A stretch of DNA of 64,000 nt from Microlunatus lacustris (GTDB taxonomy: Bacteria > Actinomycetota > Actinomycetes > Propionibacteriales > Propionibacteriaceae), in assembly GCA_039527025.1 (NCBI GenBank), contig BAAAJN010000006.1:186001-250000 (forward strand). Reading direction: 5' to 3'. Shown here one piece after another: positions 8,599 through 18,803 of this stretch. The notes under the pieces are model-generated. The model searched no databases and had not been told where the DNA came from. It saw only the letters and a list, made by a program, of their open reading frames with translations. The position numbers were made by a program, and so were the translations under genes. Within the stretch, counting starts at the first letter, position 1. Each line of letters opens with the position of its first letter.

Positions 8599-9170
8599 CC
8601 CCGCCGCCCGGCTCCCGGCCGGCGGCGGACCCGGCCGCCGACGGCCGACTCGGCCACCTCGTCCGGGTCGGCCGGCCCGGCGTCGGGGTCGCGGTCGCCC
8701 CACACCGCCGGGTCGGGGACCCCGGGCGGCACCATCCGGCGTCTGCTCGGCGAGGCTGCGCTCTCCCCCGGCTCCTTGGCACCGGGCCAGGCCAGCCCGG
8801 TCCGGGCACCCAGCACGGCGTCCTTGCGCAGCGGCGCCCCCTCGAACTCCGGCCCCAGCAGCAGCCGTCGTCCGTCCCCGCCGGCGAAGGTCAGCCCGAA
8901 CATCTCCGCCGCCTCCCGCTCGTGCCAGGCTGCCCCGGCGACGAGGCCGCGGAGGCTGTCCAGCGTCCCGCCGTCGCGCGGCACCACGGTGCTGAGCCGC
9001 CGGATCTCGGCCGGCCGGTCGAGGTGGCGCAGCACGACGACGACGCGGAGCACGTCGTCCCGGCCCACCTCGTCCACCACGCCGAGCCACTCGAAGAAGG
9101 TGAAACCCTCGGCCAGCGCGGCAGCGACCGTCGCCCGCCAGGCCTGCGCGGCGACGGCGACGGCGGTCAC
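8595..9170 (-). CDS. NuoC-like 30-kDa subunit (orphan)
   Basis: The 191-residue protein has the NuoC signature WHEREAAEMFGLTF followed by RRLLLGPEFEGAPLRKD, matching the ERE..DMFG.....GHP..R..L...W.G.PLRKD pattern of complex I subunit C. The preceding beta region (LRVVVVLRHLDRP) also fits. The last ~60 residues are Arg/Pro/Asp-rich and look disordered. The GTG at 9170 overlaps the stop of the NuoB-like gene (GTGA), and its own stop overlaps the NuoI-like ATG, so the three are strictly coupled. It is distinct from the nuoC of the main operon, which has a long N-terminal extension. Confidence 0.82.
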   Translation of the reverse strand: MTAVAVAAQAWRATVAAALAEGFTFFEWLGVVDEVGRDDVLRVVVVLRHLDRPAEIRRLSTVVPRDGGTLDSLRGLVAGAAWHEREAAEMFGLTFAGGDGRRLLLGPEFEGAPLRKDAVLGARTGLAWPGAKEPGESAASPSRRRMVPPGVPDPAVWGDRDPDAGPADPDEVAESAVGGRVRRRPGAGRRG

Positions 9171-9568
9171 ACGGGCACCCGGAGGTCGTCCAGCACGGCC
9201 TGCAGGGCGTCGGGCGGCGGCGGGCAGCCGGGCACGTAGACGTCCACCCCGACCAGCGCGTCGACGCCCTTGGTCACGGCGTAGGAGTCCCAGTACGGGC
9301 CACCGGAGGAGGCGCAGACCCCGAGGGCGACCACGGTCGGCGGGGTTCCGGTGAGCACGGCGCACGCGTCGACCAGGGCGGCCACCGCAGGCGCGAGCCG
9401 GTCGGTCACGGTGCCCGAGACGACGACGACGACGTGGGTCCCGGCGGGCAGGTCCGTCGGCAGGGCCGCGGTGGAGAGGGTGGCGGCCTCGACCTCGAGG
9501 CTGCAGCAGGCCAGGCCGATCTCCAGGACGTGCAGGGTGCCGTCGCCGTACCAGTCGAGCCAGCGCAT
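9167..9568 (-). CDS. NuoB-like [4Fe-4S] subunit (orphan)
   Basis: The 133-residue protein keeps the four NuoB cluster cysteines: IGLACCSLE (two adjacent), LGVCASSGG and YVPGCPPPP. The region after CC, which in the window's other NuoB reads TYGAPRYDSGRWGQ and helps build the quinone pocket, is not conserved. It may thus carry an N2-like cluster without a quinone site. The ATG at 9568 is preferred to the GTG at 9577 because a -10-like TAGCGT ends 7 nt before it. The gene heads the B-C-I trio and diverges from korAB, suggesting an electron-transfer link to the oxidoreductase. That link is inference. Confidence 0.82.
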   Translation of the reverse strand: MRWLDWYGDGTLHVLEIGLACCSLEVEAATLSTAALPTDLPAGTHVVVVVSGTVTDRLAPAVAALVDACAVLTGTPPTVVALGVCASSGGPYWDSYAVTKGVDALVGVDVYVPGCPPPPDALQAVLDDLRVPV

Positions 9569-9575
9569 GGGGAAC

Positions 9576-9581
9576 ACGCTA
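9576..9581 (-). promoter_or_regulatory. -10 element, leaderless promoter of NuoB-like gene
   Basis: The minus strand reads TAGCGT, then 7 nt, then ATG (9568). There is no RBS. The spacing matches the other leaderless-type starts in this window. Confidence 0.45.
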
Positions 9582-9644
9582 ACCCGCTCCGCTGTTGCAC
9601 ACAGTGCCGGCGGTTCTCAGCCGATGGATGGTCAGGAGGCCGAG

Positions 9645-9662
9645 TTAGGGCCGCCTTATCAT
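9645..9662 (+). promoter_or_regulatory. Candidate korAB promoter with imperfect palindrome
   Basis: TTAGGGCCGCCTTA (9645-9658) is an imperfect inverted repeat that overlaps TATCAT (9657-9662), a plausible -10. The korA start is about 140 nt downstream. An iron- or redox-responsive operator is possible, since both neighbouring units encode Fe-S proteins, but the match to any known box is weak. Confidence 0.2.
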
Positions 9663-9806
9663 GGATCGCTGGGGCGCGACGCGGCGTCGGCACCGAGCAT
9701 CCGTCGGCACCGTCCTCTCCGAACCACCTCCGGCTCCCGGGCTGCGCGTCGCGCGCGCGGGACGCTCCGGTCCAGAACACCGTCCGCCACAGAAGGGCAC
9801 GTAGCT

Positions 9807-11723
9807 GTGAAGCAGGTCCACACCCTCGACCGCGTCGTCATCCGGTTCGCCGGGGACTCCGGCGACGGGATGCAGCTGACCGGCGACCGGTTCACCGCCG
9901 ACTCCGCCGTCTTCGGCAACGACATCTCCACGCTGCCGAACTTCCCGGCCGAGATCCGGGCGCCAGCCGGCACCCTGCCCGGCGTCTCCAGCTTCCAGCT
10001 GCACTTCGCCAACTACGACATCATGACCCCGGGCGACCGCCCGGACGTGCTGGTGGCGATGAACCCGGCCGCGCTCAAGGCCAACATCGCCGACCTGCCG
10101 CGCGGCGGCGTGGTCATCGCCGACACCGCCGACTTCACCAAGCGCAACCTGGCCAAGGTCGGCTACGCGGCCAACCCGCTCGAGGACGACAGCCTCGCCG
10201 ACTACCAGGTGCACGCGCTGGACCTGACCGGGATGACCGTCGAGGCGGTCAAGCCGTTCGGGCTCAGCCGCAAGGACGCCTCCCGGGCCAAGAACATGTT
10301 CGCCCTGGGGCTGCTGTCCTGGCTGTACCACCGCCCCACCGAAGGCACGCTGGCCTTCCTGACGCGCAAGTTCGCGTCCAAGCCCGACATCCGCGACGCC
10401 AACGTCACCGCCTTCAAGACCGGTTACGCGTTCGGGGAGACCACCGAGGTGTTCGCCGTCCGCTACGAGGTGGCGCCGGCCCCGATGCCGGCCGGCCGCT
10501 ACCGGCAGATCAACGGCAACACCGCCCTGGCCCTCGGGCTGGTCACCGCGGCCCGCAAGGCCGATCTGCCGCTGTTCCTCGGCGCCTACCCGATCACCCC
10601 GGCCTCGGACGTGCTGCACGAGCTGAGCAAGTACAAGCGCTTCGGCGTGACCACCTTCCAGGCCGAGGACGAGATCGCCGGCGTCGGTGCCGCGCTCGGA
10701 GCCAGCTTCGCCGGCCACCTCGGCGTCACCACGAGCTCGGGCCCCGGCATCGCGCTCAAGCAGGAGACGATCGGCCTCGCGGTGATGACCGAGCTGCCGC
10801 TCGTCGTCGTCGACGTCCAGCGCGCCGGCCCCAGCACCGGGATGCCGACCAAGACCGAGCAGTCGGACCTGCTGCAGGTGCTGTACGGGCGCAACGGCGA
10901 GGCGCCGGTGCCCGTGCTGGCCGCGCAGTCCCCGTCCGACTGCTTCGACACCGCCCTGGAGGCGGTCCGGATCGCGGTCAAGTACCGCACCCCGGTGATG
11001 CTGCTCTCCGACGGCTACATCGCCAACGGCGCGGAGCCGTGGCACGTCCCGGACCTGTCCGCCATCGCGCCGATCGACCCCCAGTTCGCCACCGAGGCCA
11101 ACGGCGTGGACGCCAAGGGCGAGCCGATGTTCCTGCCCTACCTGCGCGACGCAGAGACGCTGGCCCGGCCCTGGGCCAAGCCCGGCACCGACGGACTGCA
11201 GCACCGGATCGGCGGCATCGAGAAGGCCAAGGACACCGGCGCGGTCTCCTACGACCCGGCCAACCACGACGCCATGGTCCGGACCCGTCAGGCCAAGATC
11301 GACGGCATCGTCCGCGACATCGCGGACCTCGTGGTCGACGACCCGGCCGACGCCGACGGGAACACCGCCCGCGTCCTGGTGCTGGGCTGGGGGTCGACCT
11401 ACGGGCCGGTCACCGCGGCCGTCCGCCGGGTCCGCAACGGCGGCCGGCTGGTCGCCCAGACCCACCTGCGCCACCTCAACCCGTTCCCGGGCAACCTCGG
11501 TGAGGTGCTGCGCGCCTACGACCGGGTCATCGTGCCCGAGATGAACCTCGGTCAGCTGGCCATGATGCTGCGCGCCAAGTACCTGGTGGACGTGCACAGC
11601 TACTCCCGCGTCCGGGGCCTGCCCATCTCGCTGAGCGAGCTGGCCCGCGACCTCGAGTCCGAGATCGACGCCCTCCAGCCCGACCGCTCCACCTCCGGCC
11701 TCACCCAAGGAGTCCCCGCGTGA
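9807..11723 (+). CDS. korA: 2-oxoglutarate:ferredoxin oxidoreductase, alpha (fused gamma-alpha)
   Basis: The 638-residue product has an N-terminal gamma domain (about 1-190, starting RVVIRFAGDSGDGMQLTG) fused to the pyrimidine-binding alpha domain (GAYPITPASDVLHEL near residue 257, TTSSGPGIALKQE, GPSTGMPTKTEQSDLL) and a C-terminal transketolase-like domain. With KorB it makes succinyl-CoA from 2-oxoglutarate and reduces ferredoxin. The GTG at 9807 is chosen because AGAAGGG lies 9 nt upstream and the protein then begins as in actinobacterial homologues. The stop overlaps the korB GTG. The divergent B-C-I trio is its only redox neighbour. Confidence 0.94.
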   Translation: MKQVHTLDRVVIRFAGDSGDGMQLTGDRFTADSAVFGNDISTLPNFPAEIRAPAGTLPGVSSFQLHFANYDIMTPGDRPDVLVAMNPAALKANIADLPRGGVVIADTADFTKRNLAKVGYAANPLEDDSLADYQVHALDLTGMTVEAVKPFGLSRKDASRAKNMFALGLLSWLYHRPTEGTLAFLTRKFASKPDIRDANVTAFKTGYAFGETTEVFAVRYEVAPAPMPAGRYRQINGNTALALGLVTAARKADLPLFLGAYPITPASDVLHELSKYKRFGVTTFQAEDEIAGVGAALGASFAGHLGVTTSSGPGIALKQETIGLAVMTELPLVVVDVQRAGPSTGMPTKTEQSDLLQVLYGRNGEAPVPVLAAQSPSDCFDTALEAVRIAVKYRTPVMLLSDGYIANGAEPWHVPDLSAIAPIDPQFATEANGVDAKGEPMFLPYLRDAETLARPWAKPGTDGLQHRIGGIEKAKDTGAVSYDPANHDAMVRTRQAKIDGIVRDIADLVVDDPADADGNTARVLVLGWGSTYGPVTAAVRRVRNGGRLVAQTHLRHLNPFPGNLGEVLRAYDRVIVPEMNLGQLAMMLRAKYLVDVHSYSRVRGLPISLSELARDLESEIDALQPDRSTSGLTQGVPA

Positions 11724-12829
11724 CCACGCTCGACCGTCCCTCGACCACCCCCGGCAGCACCCCCCGCTCCGGCATCGCCGGGGTGCCGCTGGCGCTGGAG
11801 CCGCTGAACCGCAAGGACTTCACCTCCGACCAGGAGGTGCGCTGGTGCCCGGGCTGCGGCGACTACGCCGTGCTCGCCGCCTTCCAGGGCTTCATGCCCG
11901 AGCTGGGCATCAAGAAGGAGAACACGATCATCGTGTCGGGCATCGGCTGCTCGTCGCGGTTCCCGTACTACGTGGACTCCTACGGCATGCACTCGATCCA
12001 CGGTCGGGCCACCGCGATCGCCACCGGCGTGGCCACCGCCCGCGAGGACGCCGCGGTCTTCGTGATCACCGGGGACGGGGACGCCCTGTCGATCGGCGGC
12101 AACCACCTCATCCACATCCTGCGGCGCAACGTCAACGTGACGATCCTGCTGTTCAACAACCGGATCTACGGGCTGACCAAGGGCCAGTACTCCCCCACCT
12201 CCGAGATCGGCAAGGTCACCAAGTCGACCCCGCTGGGCTCGCTGGACAACCCGTTCAACCCGGTCTCGCTGGCCCTGGGCGCCGAGGCCACCTTCGTGGC
12301 CCGGACCATCGACTCCGACCGCAAGCACCTGACCTCGGTGCTGCGGGCGGCCGCCGCGCACCGCGGCACGTCGCTGGTGGAGATCTACCAGAACTGCCCG
12401 ATCTTCAACGACAACGCCTTCGACGCCCTCAAGGACCCGAGCACTTCGGCCGACGCGATCATCCCGCTCGTGCACGGCGAGCCGATCCGCTTCGGCACCG
12501 ACCAGCGGTTGGGCGTCGTCCGCGACCCGGCGACGGGTGAGTTCAGCGTGGTCGAGGTCTCCGAGGTCGGCGTCGAGGCCCTGGTCGTGCACGACGCCCA
12601 CCTGCAGGACCCGTCCTACGCCTTCGGGCTGTCCCGGCTGACCGACGCCGGGGTGCTGCACCGCGCCCCGATCGGCATCTTCCGCGACGTGGCCGCGCCG
12701 GCCTACGACGACCTCGCCCGGGAGCAGGTCGCCCTGGCCAGCGCCTCCGGCGGGTCCGACGACGACGCCCTGCAGTCCCTGATCAACGGTGGCGACACCT
12801 GGGTCGTCGGCGGCGCCCAGGAGGACTGA
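11720..12829 (+). CDS. korB: 2-oxoglutarate:ferredoxin oxidoreductase, beta
   Basis: The 369-residue beta subunit binds thiamine pyrophosphate and a [4Fe-4S] cluster. Seen are WCPGCGDYAVLAAF near residue 42, SGIGCSSRFPYY, the TPP/Mg motif GDGDALSIGGNH, NNRIYGLTKGQYSPTS and the later cysteine in IYQNCPIFND. It follows korA with a GTGA overlap. The cofactor is made by the TPP-controlled operon 2 kb upstream. The pair may give the TCA cycle a ferredoxin-linked branch in an organism that also has complex I. Confidence 0.95.
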   Translation: MTTLDRPSTTPGSTPRSGIAGVPLALEPLNRKDFTSDQEVRWCPGCGDYAVLAAFQGFMPELGIKKENTIIVSGIGCSSRFPYYVDSYGMHSIHGRATAIATGVATAREDAAVFVITGDGDALSIGGNHLIHILRRNVNVTILLFNNRIYGLTKGQYSPTSEIGKVTKSTPLGSLDNPFNPVSLALGAEATFVARTIDSDRKHLTSVLRAAAAHRGTSLVEIYQNCPIFNDNAFDALKDPSTSADAIIPLVHGEPIRFGTDQRLGVVRDPATGEFSVVEVSEVGVEALVVHDAHLQDPSYAFGLSRLTDAGVLHRAPIGIFRDVAAPAYDDLAREQVALASASGGSDDDALQSLINGGDTWVVGGAQED

Positions 12830-12892
12830 CCCGCCAACACCAGCCCCGGGCGGCGAGGTGAGCCCGTCCGGTCGGCTTCCCCCTCGGGCGGG

Positions 12893-13047
12893 TCAGGGCA
12901 GCGCGAGCAGGAAGCCGTCGGCGCGGATGCCTGTGCCGTCGTCCCCGCGGAGGGCGAACAGCCAGTGGCCGCCCGCCGCCGCCGCCATCGCCTGCCGGTC
13001 CTCGCCCGCCGGCAGGGTGGGTGCCGTCGTCCGGCGCTGCCTCCGCC
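12893..13047 (-). other. Gap with possible coding remnant
   Basis: The 218-bp gap between korB and the ABC-F gene has a minus-strand reading (TLPAGEDRQAM, GGHWLFALRGDD, stop at 12893) that looks more protein-like than random but has no start or RBS of its own; upstream it runs into the ABC-F gene in another frame. It may be the 3' end of a lost gene, or chance in GC-rich DNA. Confidence 0.2.
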
Positions 13048-14685
<1,638 letters not shown>

Positions 14686-14691
14686 CGGCCC

Positions 14692-14697
14692 ATCGTA
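14692..14697 (-). promoter_or_regulatory. -10 element, leaderless promoter of ABC-F gene
   Basis: The minus strand reads TACGAT, then GGGCCG, then the GTG start. No RBS is present, so the transcript is probably leaderless. Confidence 0.45.
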
Positions 14698-14866
14698 GGA
14701 GCGCGTGCTGACGGCACCGCCCTCCATTCCTCACACTGGTCGGGTCGGCGGCGCCCGGGCCCCGCTCGGGGCCAGGAGCAGACGCTGACTGGTGTGACTT
14801 CCTGAGGGCCACCCCTTCCCGTGGACCCCCACGGGCCGCGCCGCACCGGTGCGGGAGACTGGCGGG

Positions 14867-16063
14867 ATGCCGGAGACTGAGCTGCTCGAGAACGTGCTGC
14901 CCGCGTCGCTGCCCTGGATCGAGCGACTGGTCGCGATCGACACCACCAGCCGGAACTCCAACCTCGAGCTGATCGAGGTGCTGGAGGAGGAGATGGCCCG
15001 GCTGGGCCTGACGCCCGAACGGATCCCGAACGGCGACGGCACCAAGGCCAACCTGGTGCTCACCCTGCCCGCGTCCGACGGCAGCACCGGCGGCGGCGTG
15101 GTGCTGTCCGGGCACACCGATGTCGTGCCCGTCGACGGCCAGACCTGGAGCAGCGACCCGTTCGTGCCCGAGGTCCGCGACGGCCGGCTCTACGGCCGCG
15201 GCACCGCGGACATGAAGTCCTTCATCGCGGTGATCATGCACCAGCTGCCCGAGCTGGCGGCCGCCTCGCTGTCCGAGCCGGTGCACCTGGCCTTCTCCTA
15301 CGACGAGGAGGTCGGCTGCTTCGGCGGCGCCCAGATCGCCGAGGCCCTGGGCGCCCGGCCCGAGCCGCCGCGGCTCTGCATCGTCGGCGAGCCGGCCAGC
15401 ATGCGCGTCATCGCCGGCCACAAGTCCAGCAACCTCGTCGAGCTGATCTTCCGCGGCCGCTCGGCCCACTCCTCCCTCACCCCGCAGGGCGTCAACGCGA
15501 TCGAGTACGGCGCGCGCGCGATCACCGCGGTCCGCCAGCTGGCCGACCGCCGGCGCACCGAGGGCCCCTACGACGAGGCCTACGTGGTCCCCTTCACCAC
15601 CGCCGGCGTCAACGTGGTGAGCGGTGGGATCGCCACCAACACGGTGCCCGAGCTGTGCACGGTCCGCTACGAGTTCCGCACCGTCGCCGAGGACGACCCG
15701 GCCGCGGTGATCGAGGAGATCAGCGCCGTGGCGCGGGGGCTCGAGACCGAGATGCGCGCCGAGCACCCCTCCGCGTCGGTCGAGGTCCGGGTGATGGCCC
15801 AGGTGCCCAGCCTGGACTCCAGCCCGGACGGCCCGGCCGGACGGCTCGCCGTGGAGCTCGGCGGCACGGCGTCGGGGGACAAGGTCACCTACGGCACCGA
15901 GGCCGGCCAGTTCGCGGACGCCGGCATCGACGCCGTCGTCTGCGGCCCCGGCGACATCGCCCAGGCCCACGCGGCCGACGAGTACATCGAGCTCGACCAG
16001 GTCGTCGCGTGCGAGCAGTTCATCGAGGCGCTGCTCGCCCGGCTGACCCGCACCGACGGCTGA
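14867..16063 (+). CDS. M20 family amidohydrolase, acetylornithine deacetylase (ArgE)-like
   Basis: The 398-residue enzyme has the di-zinc M20 ligands: LSGHTDVVPVD (His, Asp), GRGTADMKSF (Asp), the general base pair in YDEEVGC and a late His in IAQAHAADEY. The length and the GHKSSNLVEL dimerisation region fit ArgE or a close N-acyl-amino-acid deacylase. The ATG at 14867 follows GGGAG; an upstream start at 14849 adds 6 residues. The MHS transporter begins 8 bp after the stop, so the pair may import and deacylate an N-acylated amino acid and need not serve arginine synthesis. Confidence 0.82.
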   Translation: MPETELLENVLPASLPWIERLVAIDTTSRNSNLELIEVLEEEMARLGLTPERIPNGDGTKANLVLTLPASDGSTGGGVVLSGHTDVVPVDGQTWSSDPFVPEVRDGRLYGRGTADMKSFIAVIMHQLPELAAASLSEPVHLAFSYDEEVGCFGGAQIAEALGARPEPPRLCIVGEPASMRVIAGHKSSNLVELIFRGRSAHSSLTPQGVNAIEYGARAITAVRQLADRRRTEGPYDEAYVVPFTTAGVNVVSGGIATNTVPELCTVRYEFRTVAEDDPAAVIEEISAVARGLETEMRAEHPSASVEVRVMAQVPSLDSSPDGPAGRLAVELGGTASGDKVTYGTEAGQFADAGIDAVVCGPGDIAQAHAADEYIELDQVVACEQFIEALLARLTRTDG

Positions 16064-16071
16064 GGAGCCCC

Positions 16072-17400
16072 ATGAGCCAGACCACCGCCACCATCACGCC
16101 GCAGCAGCGCAGCACCGCGCGCCGCGCCGTCATCGCCTCCTCCATGGGCAACGCCCTGGAGTGGTTTGACATCATCGTCTACGCCTCGTTCGCGGTGGTC
16201 ATCAGCCGGTTGTTCTTCCCCGCGGCCGACGGGGTGACCGGGCTGCTGTTCACCTTCGGTGCCTTCGCGACGTCCTACCTGATCCGCCCGCTGGGCGCTC
16301 TGGTGCTCGGCTCCTACTCCGACCGGGCGGGTCGCAAGAACGCGCTCACCCTGACCATCGCGATCATGACCGTCGGCACCGCGATCATGGCCTTCGCCCC
16401 CACGGCCGCGACGATCGGTTCGGCGGCCGGGCTGGTGATCCTGGCCTCCCGGTTGCTGCAGGGGTTCTCGGCCGGCGGCGAGTTCGGCACCGCGACCACC
16501 TTCCTGGTGGAGAACGCCCCGCACCGCAAGGCGTTCTACGCCTCGTGGCAGGTGGCCACGCAGGGCTTGGCCATGCTGATGGCCTCGTCGTTCGGGTTCG
16601 GCCTCAACTACTTCCTCAGCACCGAGCAGCTGGACGCCTGGGGCTGGCGGATCCCGTTCATCTTCGGCCTGCTGGTGGGCCCGGTCGGGCTCTACATCCG
16701 GCTGAAGATGGACGAGACGCCGGAGTTCGCGGCCAGCGAGAAGGTGAAGTCCCCGGTGGTGCGCACCCTGGTCGACCACACCGGCCGGGTGCTCAGCGCG
16801 GCCGCCGCCGTCGGCCTGGCCTCCATCTCGGTGTACCTGATCCTCTACATGCCGACCTTCGCGGTCAGCAACCTCGAGCTGCCGCGCTACGCCGGCTTCC
16901 TCGGCGGCATCATCAGCGGCCTGGTCAGCTTCGTCGGCGTGCCCTTCGTCGGGAAGCTCGCCGACCGGGTCGGGCCGCTGTGGATCATGCTGCCTGCTGC
17001 CGTCGTCTCCCTGGTCCTGGCCCTGCCGCTGTTCCTGGTGCTGGTGGCCAACCCGTCGGTGCTGGTGCTGACCCTGGTCCAGGTGGTGCTGGGCGTCCAG
17101 ATGGCCTTCTACTTCGGCCCGCTGCCGGCGCTGCTGTCGTTCATGTACCCGACCGCGATCCGCACCACCGGGCTGTCCATCTCCTACAACCTCGGGGTGA
17201 CCCTGTTCGGGGGGTTCGCCCCGATCGTGCTGACCTGGCTGATCCGCGCCAGCGGCAGCCTGCTCTCGCCCAGCTACTACTTCATGGCTGTGGCCGTGGT
17301 CTCCATCGGCGGCCTGCTGGTCATCCGCAGCCGGGGCTACGTCGACGGCGGCGCCTCCCCGGCCCGGTCGCAGCCGGTGGTCGGGGCTGGCCGGGGTTGA
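16072..17400 (+). CDS. MFS transporter, metabolite:H+ symporter (MHS) family
   Basis: The 442-residue protein has about 12 membrane helices. The MHS start motif GNALEWFDIIVY lies near residue 25, followed by RPLGALVLGSYSDRAGRK (the A-loop), LLQGFSAGGEFG and the second-half loop GKLADRVGP. Relatives carry proline/betaine, citrate, alpha-ketoglutarate or shikimate with protons; the substrate here is unknown. GAGGAG precedes the ATG, only 8 bp after the ArgE-like gene, so they form an operon. Confidence 0.88.
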   Translation: MSQTTATITPQQRSTARRAVIASSMGNALEWFDIIVYASFAVVISRLFFPAADGVTGLLFTFGAFATSYLIRPLGALVLGSYSDRAGRKNALTLTIAIMTVGTAIMAFAPTAATIGSAAGLVILASRLLQGFSAGGEFGTATTFLVENAPHRKAFYASWQVATQGLAMLMASSFGFGLNYFLSTEQLDAWGWRIPFIFGLLVGPVGLYIRLKMDETPEFAASEKVKSPVVRTLVDHTGRVLSAAAAVGLASISVYLILYMPTFAVSNLELPRYAGFLGGIISGLVSFVGVPFVGKLADRVGPLWIMLPAAVVSLVLALPLFLVLVANPSVLVLTLVQVVLGVQMAFYFGPLPALLSFMYPTAIRTTGLSISYNLGVTLFGGFAPIVLTWLIRASGSLLSPSYYFMAVAVVSIGGLLVIRSRGYVDGGASPARSQPVVGAGRG

Positions 17401-17477
17401 TCCAGGTCTGCGGGGAGCGCCACCCCCGGCTCGGACCGCGGGCGGGGTGCCGGGGACGGGCGGCGCAGGTCCGCGCG

Positions 17478-17483
17478 TAGGGT
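17478..17483 (+). promoter_or_regulatory. -10 element, leaderless promoter of 17490 gene
   Basis: TAGGGT is followed by 6 nt and then ATG at 17490. No RBS is seen. Confidence 0.4.
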
Positions 17484-17489
17484 CGCCGT

Positions 17490-17780
17490 ATGCCTGATGA
17501 GCCGCTGGAGACCGTCGACGTCCGCAACAACCGGGAGTCCCGCGCCGCAGCGGCCACCCACGCGAGCTCGGTGGCCCGGGCCAGCGACGGCGGCGCCCCG
17601 CCGCGTTCTGGTCCGGACTCCGGCGACCTGCCCGAGCCCGTGCTCGACGGGACGGCGGACGGCAACCCGGTCTCCGGCGTGACGATCAGCGACCACGACG
17701 CCGACGAGGCGGTGGAAGCCGACAGCGGCCCCGAGGAGCTCGGCTTCAAGGGCCCGCAGGGGGTCAGCGGCGGTCGCTGA
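17490..17780 (+). CDS. Small acidic protein of unknown function
   Basis: The 96-residue protein is rich in Asp, Glu, Gly, Ser and Pro and looks intrinsically disordered (for example HDADEAVEADSGPEEL). It has no membrane segment, signal peptide or known motif, and I do not recognise it. Support for a real gene is the -10-like TAGGGT 6 nt before the ATG, which fits the leaderless pattern of the window, and the tight convergent end, 6 bp from the Ldh2 stop. A chance frame in GC-rich DNA cannot be excluded. Confidence 0.55.
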   Translation: MPDEPLETVDVRNNRESRAAAATHASSVARASDGGAPPRSGPDSGDLPEPVLDGTADGNPVSGVTISDHDADEAVEADSGPEELGFKGPQGVSGGR

Positions 17781-17786
17781 CCCCGC

Positions 17787-18767
17787 TCACCACGGGACGG
17801 CGACGCCGAGCTCGGCGGCCGCCGTCCCCAGCAGAGCCCGGTGCTGCTCACCGACCGGGATGCCGTCGGCCCGGTACGCCCGGGCGCGCTCGGCCTCCAC
17901 ACCCCCGGGCAGGTAGCTGCGCGGACCCGGGGTGAAGGGCCGGAGCTCCCGGACCGCCCGGACGTAGGCGTCCATCTCGGCCTTGAACTCCGCGGGCTCG
18001 GCGAACAGGGCGATCTTGAGGACGACGACCATCGAGCCCTGGTTGGCCCCGGGCCAGCGCCGCGCGGCGCGGGCCGGGTCCAGCGGGACGCCGGCGAGGA
18101 ATCCGCCCCAGGACTGGCAGACCGCGCCCATCCCGATCGCGCGGTGCACGAGCCCAGGGGCGAGGGCGGCGATCTCGTCGCGGTGGGGGGAGTCGGCGTA
18201 GAGGTCGTGCATCGCGCCGAAGTCGAGGACCAGCGGGTCCTCCTCGCTGGTCGGGGCGGAGAAGGCCATCGGGGACCCGCCGGCGGCGCCGTAGACCGGG
18301 TCGCCCGGGCTGAGGTCGAGCTGGTGGCCGGAGGTGACGAAGCAGAGCACGTCGTGCCCCAGCGTCATCCGGGCGTACAGCCCCGCTGCCCCGAAGTGCC
18401 CGTGCTGCCGGGTGACCAGGACGGCGACGTCGCCGTCGGCGACCTTGGCCAGCAGGCGCCGGGTGCCCTCGGCGGCCGCGAAGTAGCCGAGCCCGCCGTC
18501 GCCGTCGACCAGCAGGCTGTTCGCCGTCTCCCGGACGACGGCCGGCTCCGGCGCCGGGTTGAGCGAGCCGTCGCGGACGAGCCGGACGTAGGTGGCCAGC
18601 TGCTGCGTCCCGTGGCTGACGACCCCGCGCAGGTCGTTGGCGCTCAGCAGCTCGGCCAGCAGCCCCGCCCGCTCCGGCGGCATCCCCGCCGCCTCGCCGA
18701 GCCGGGTGGCGAAGGTCTGCAGCGCGTCGGCGTCGACCCGGACGGACGTCTCCGGTGGGATGTTCAC
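17787..18767 (-). CDS. Ldh2-type malate/L-lactate/ureidoglycolate dehydrogenase family
   Basis: This 326-residue member of the NAD(P)-dependent Ldh2 family (which also contains AllD ureidoglycolate dehydrogenase) shows NDLRGVVSHGTQQL with the catalytic His near residue 53, DGDGGLGYFAA, RQHGHFGAAGLY and the C-terminal RPFTPGPRSYLPGG. It oxidises a 2-hydroxy acid or related compound; the substrate is not known. It is the last gene of the permease-hydrolase-SDR-dehydrogenase operon, 36 bp after the SDR, with GGAGGAA before its ATG. A role in ureide or N-heterocycle breakdown is inference from its neighbours. Confidence 0.85.
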   Translation of the reverse strand: MNIPPETSVRVDADALQTFATRLGEAAGMPPERAGLLAELLSANDLRGVVSHGTQQLATYVRLVRDGSLNPAPEPAVVRETANSLLVDGDGGLGYFAAAEGTRRLLAKVADGDVAVLVTRQHGHFGAAGLYARMTLGHDVLCFVTSGHQLDLSPGDPVYGAAGGSPMAFSAPTSEEDPLVLDFGAMHDLYADSPHRDEIAALAPGLVHRAIGMGAVCQSWGGFLAGVPLDPARAARRWPGANQGSMVVVLKIALFAEPAEFKAEMDAYVRAVRELRPFTPGPRSYLPGGVEAERARAYRADGIPVGEQHRALLGTAAAELGVAVPW

Positions 18768-18803
18768 GAGTTCCTCCAGGTGGTCGGGAGCGTGCAGGCG
18801 CCG

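Noticed and set aside
9645..9662. DtxR/IdeR iron box before korA
   Set aside because: The sequence is only a partial, imperfect palindrome and too far from the TTAGGTTAGGCTAACCTAA consensus to be called; it is kept only as a low-confidence promoter element.
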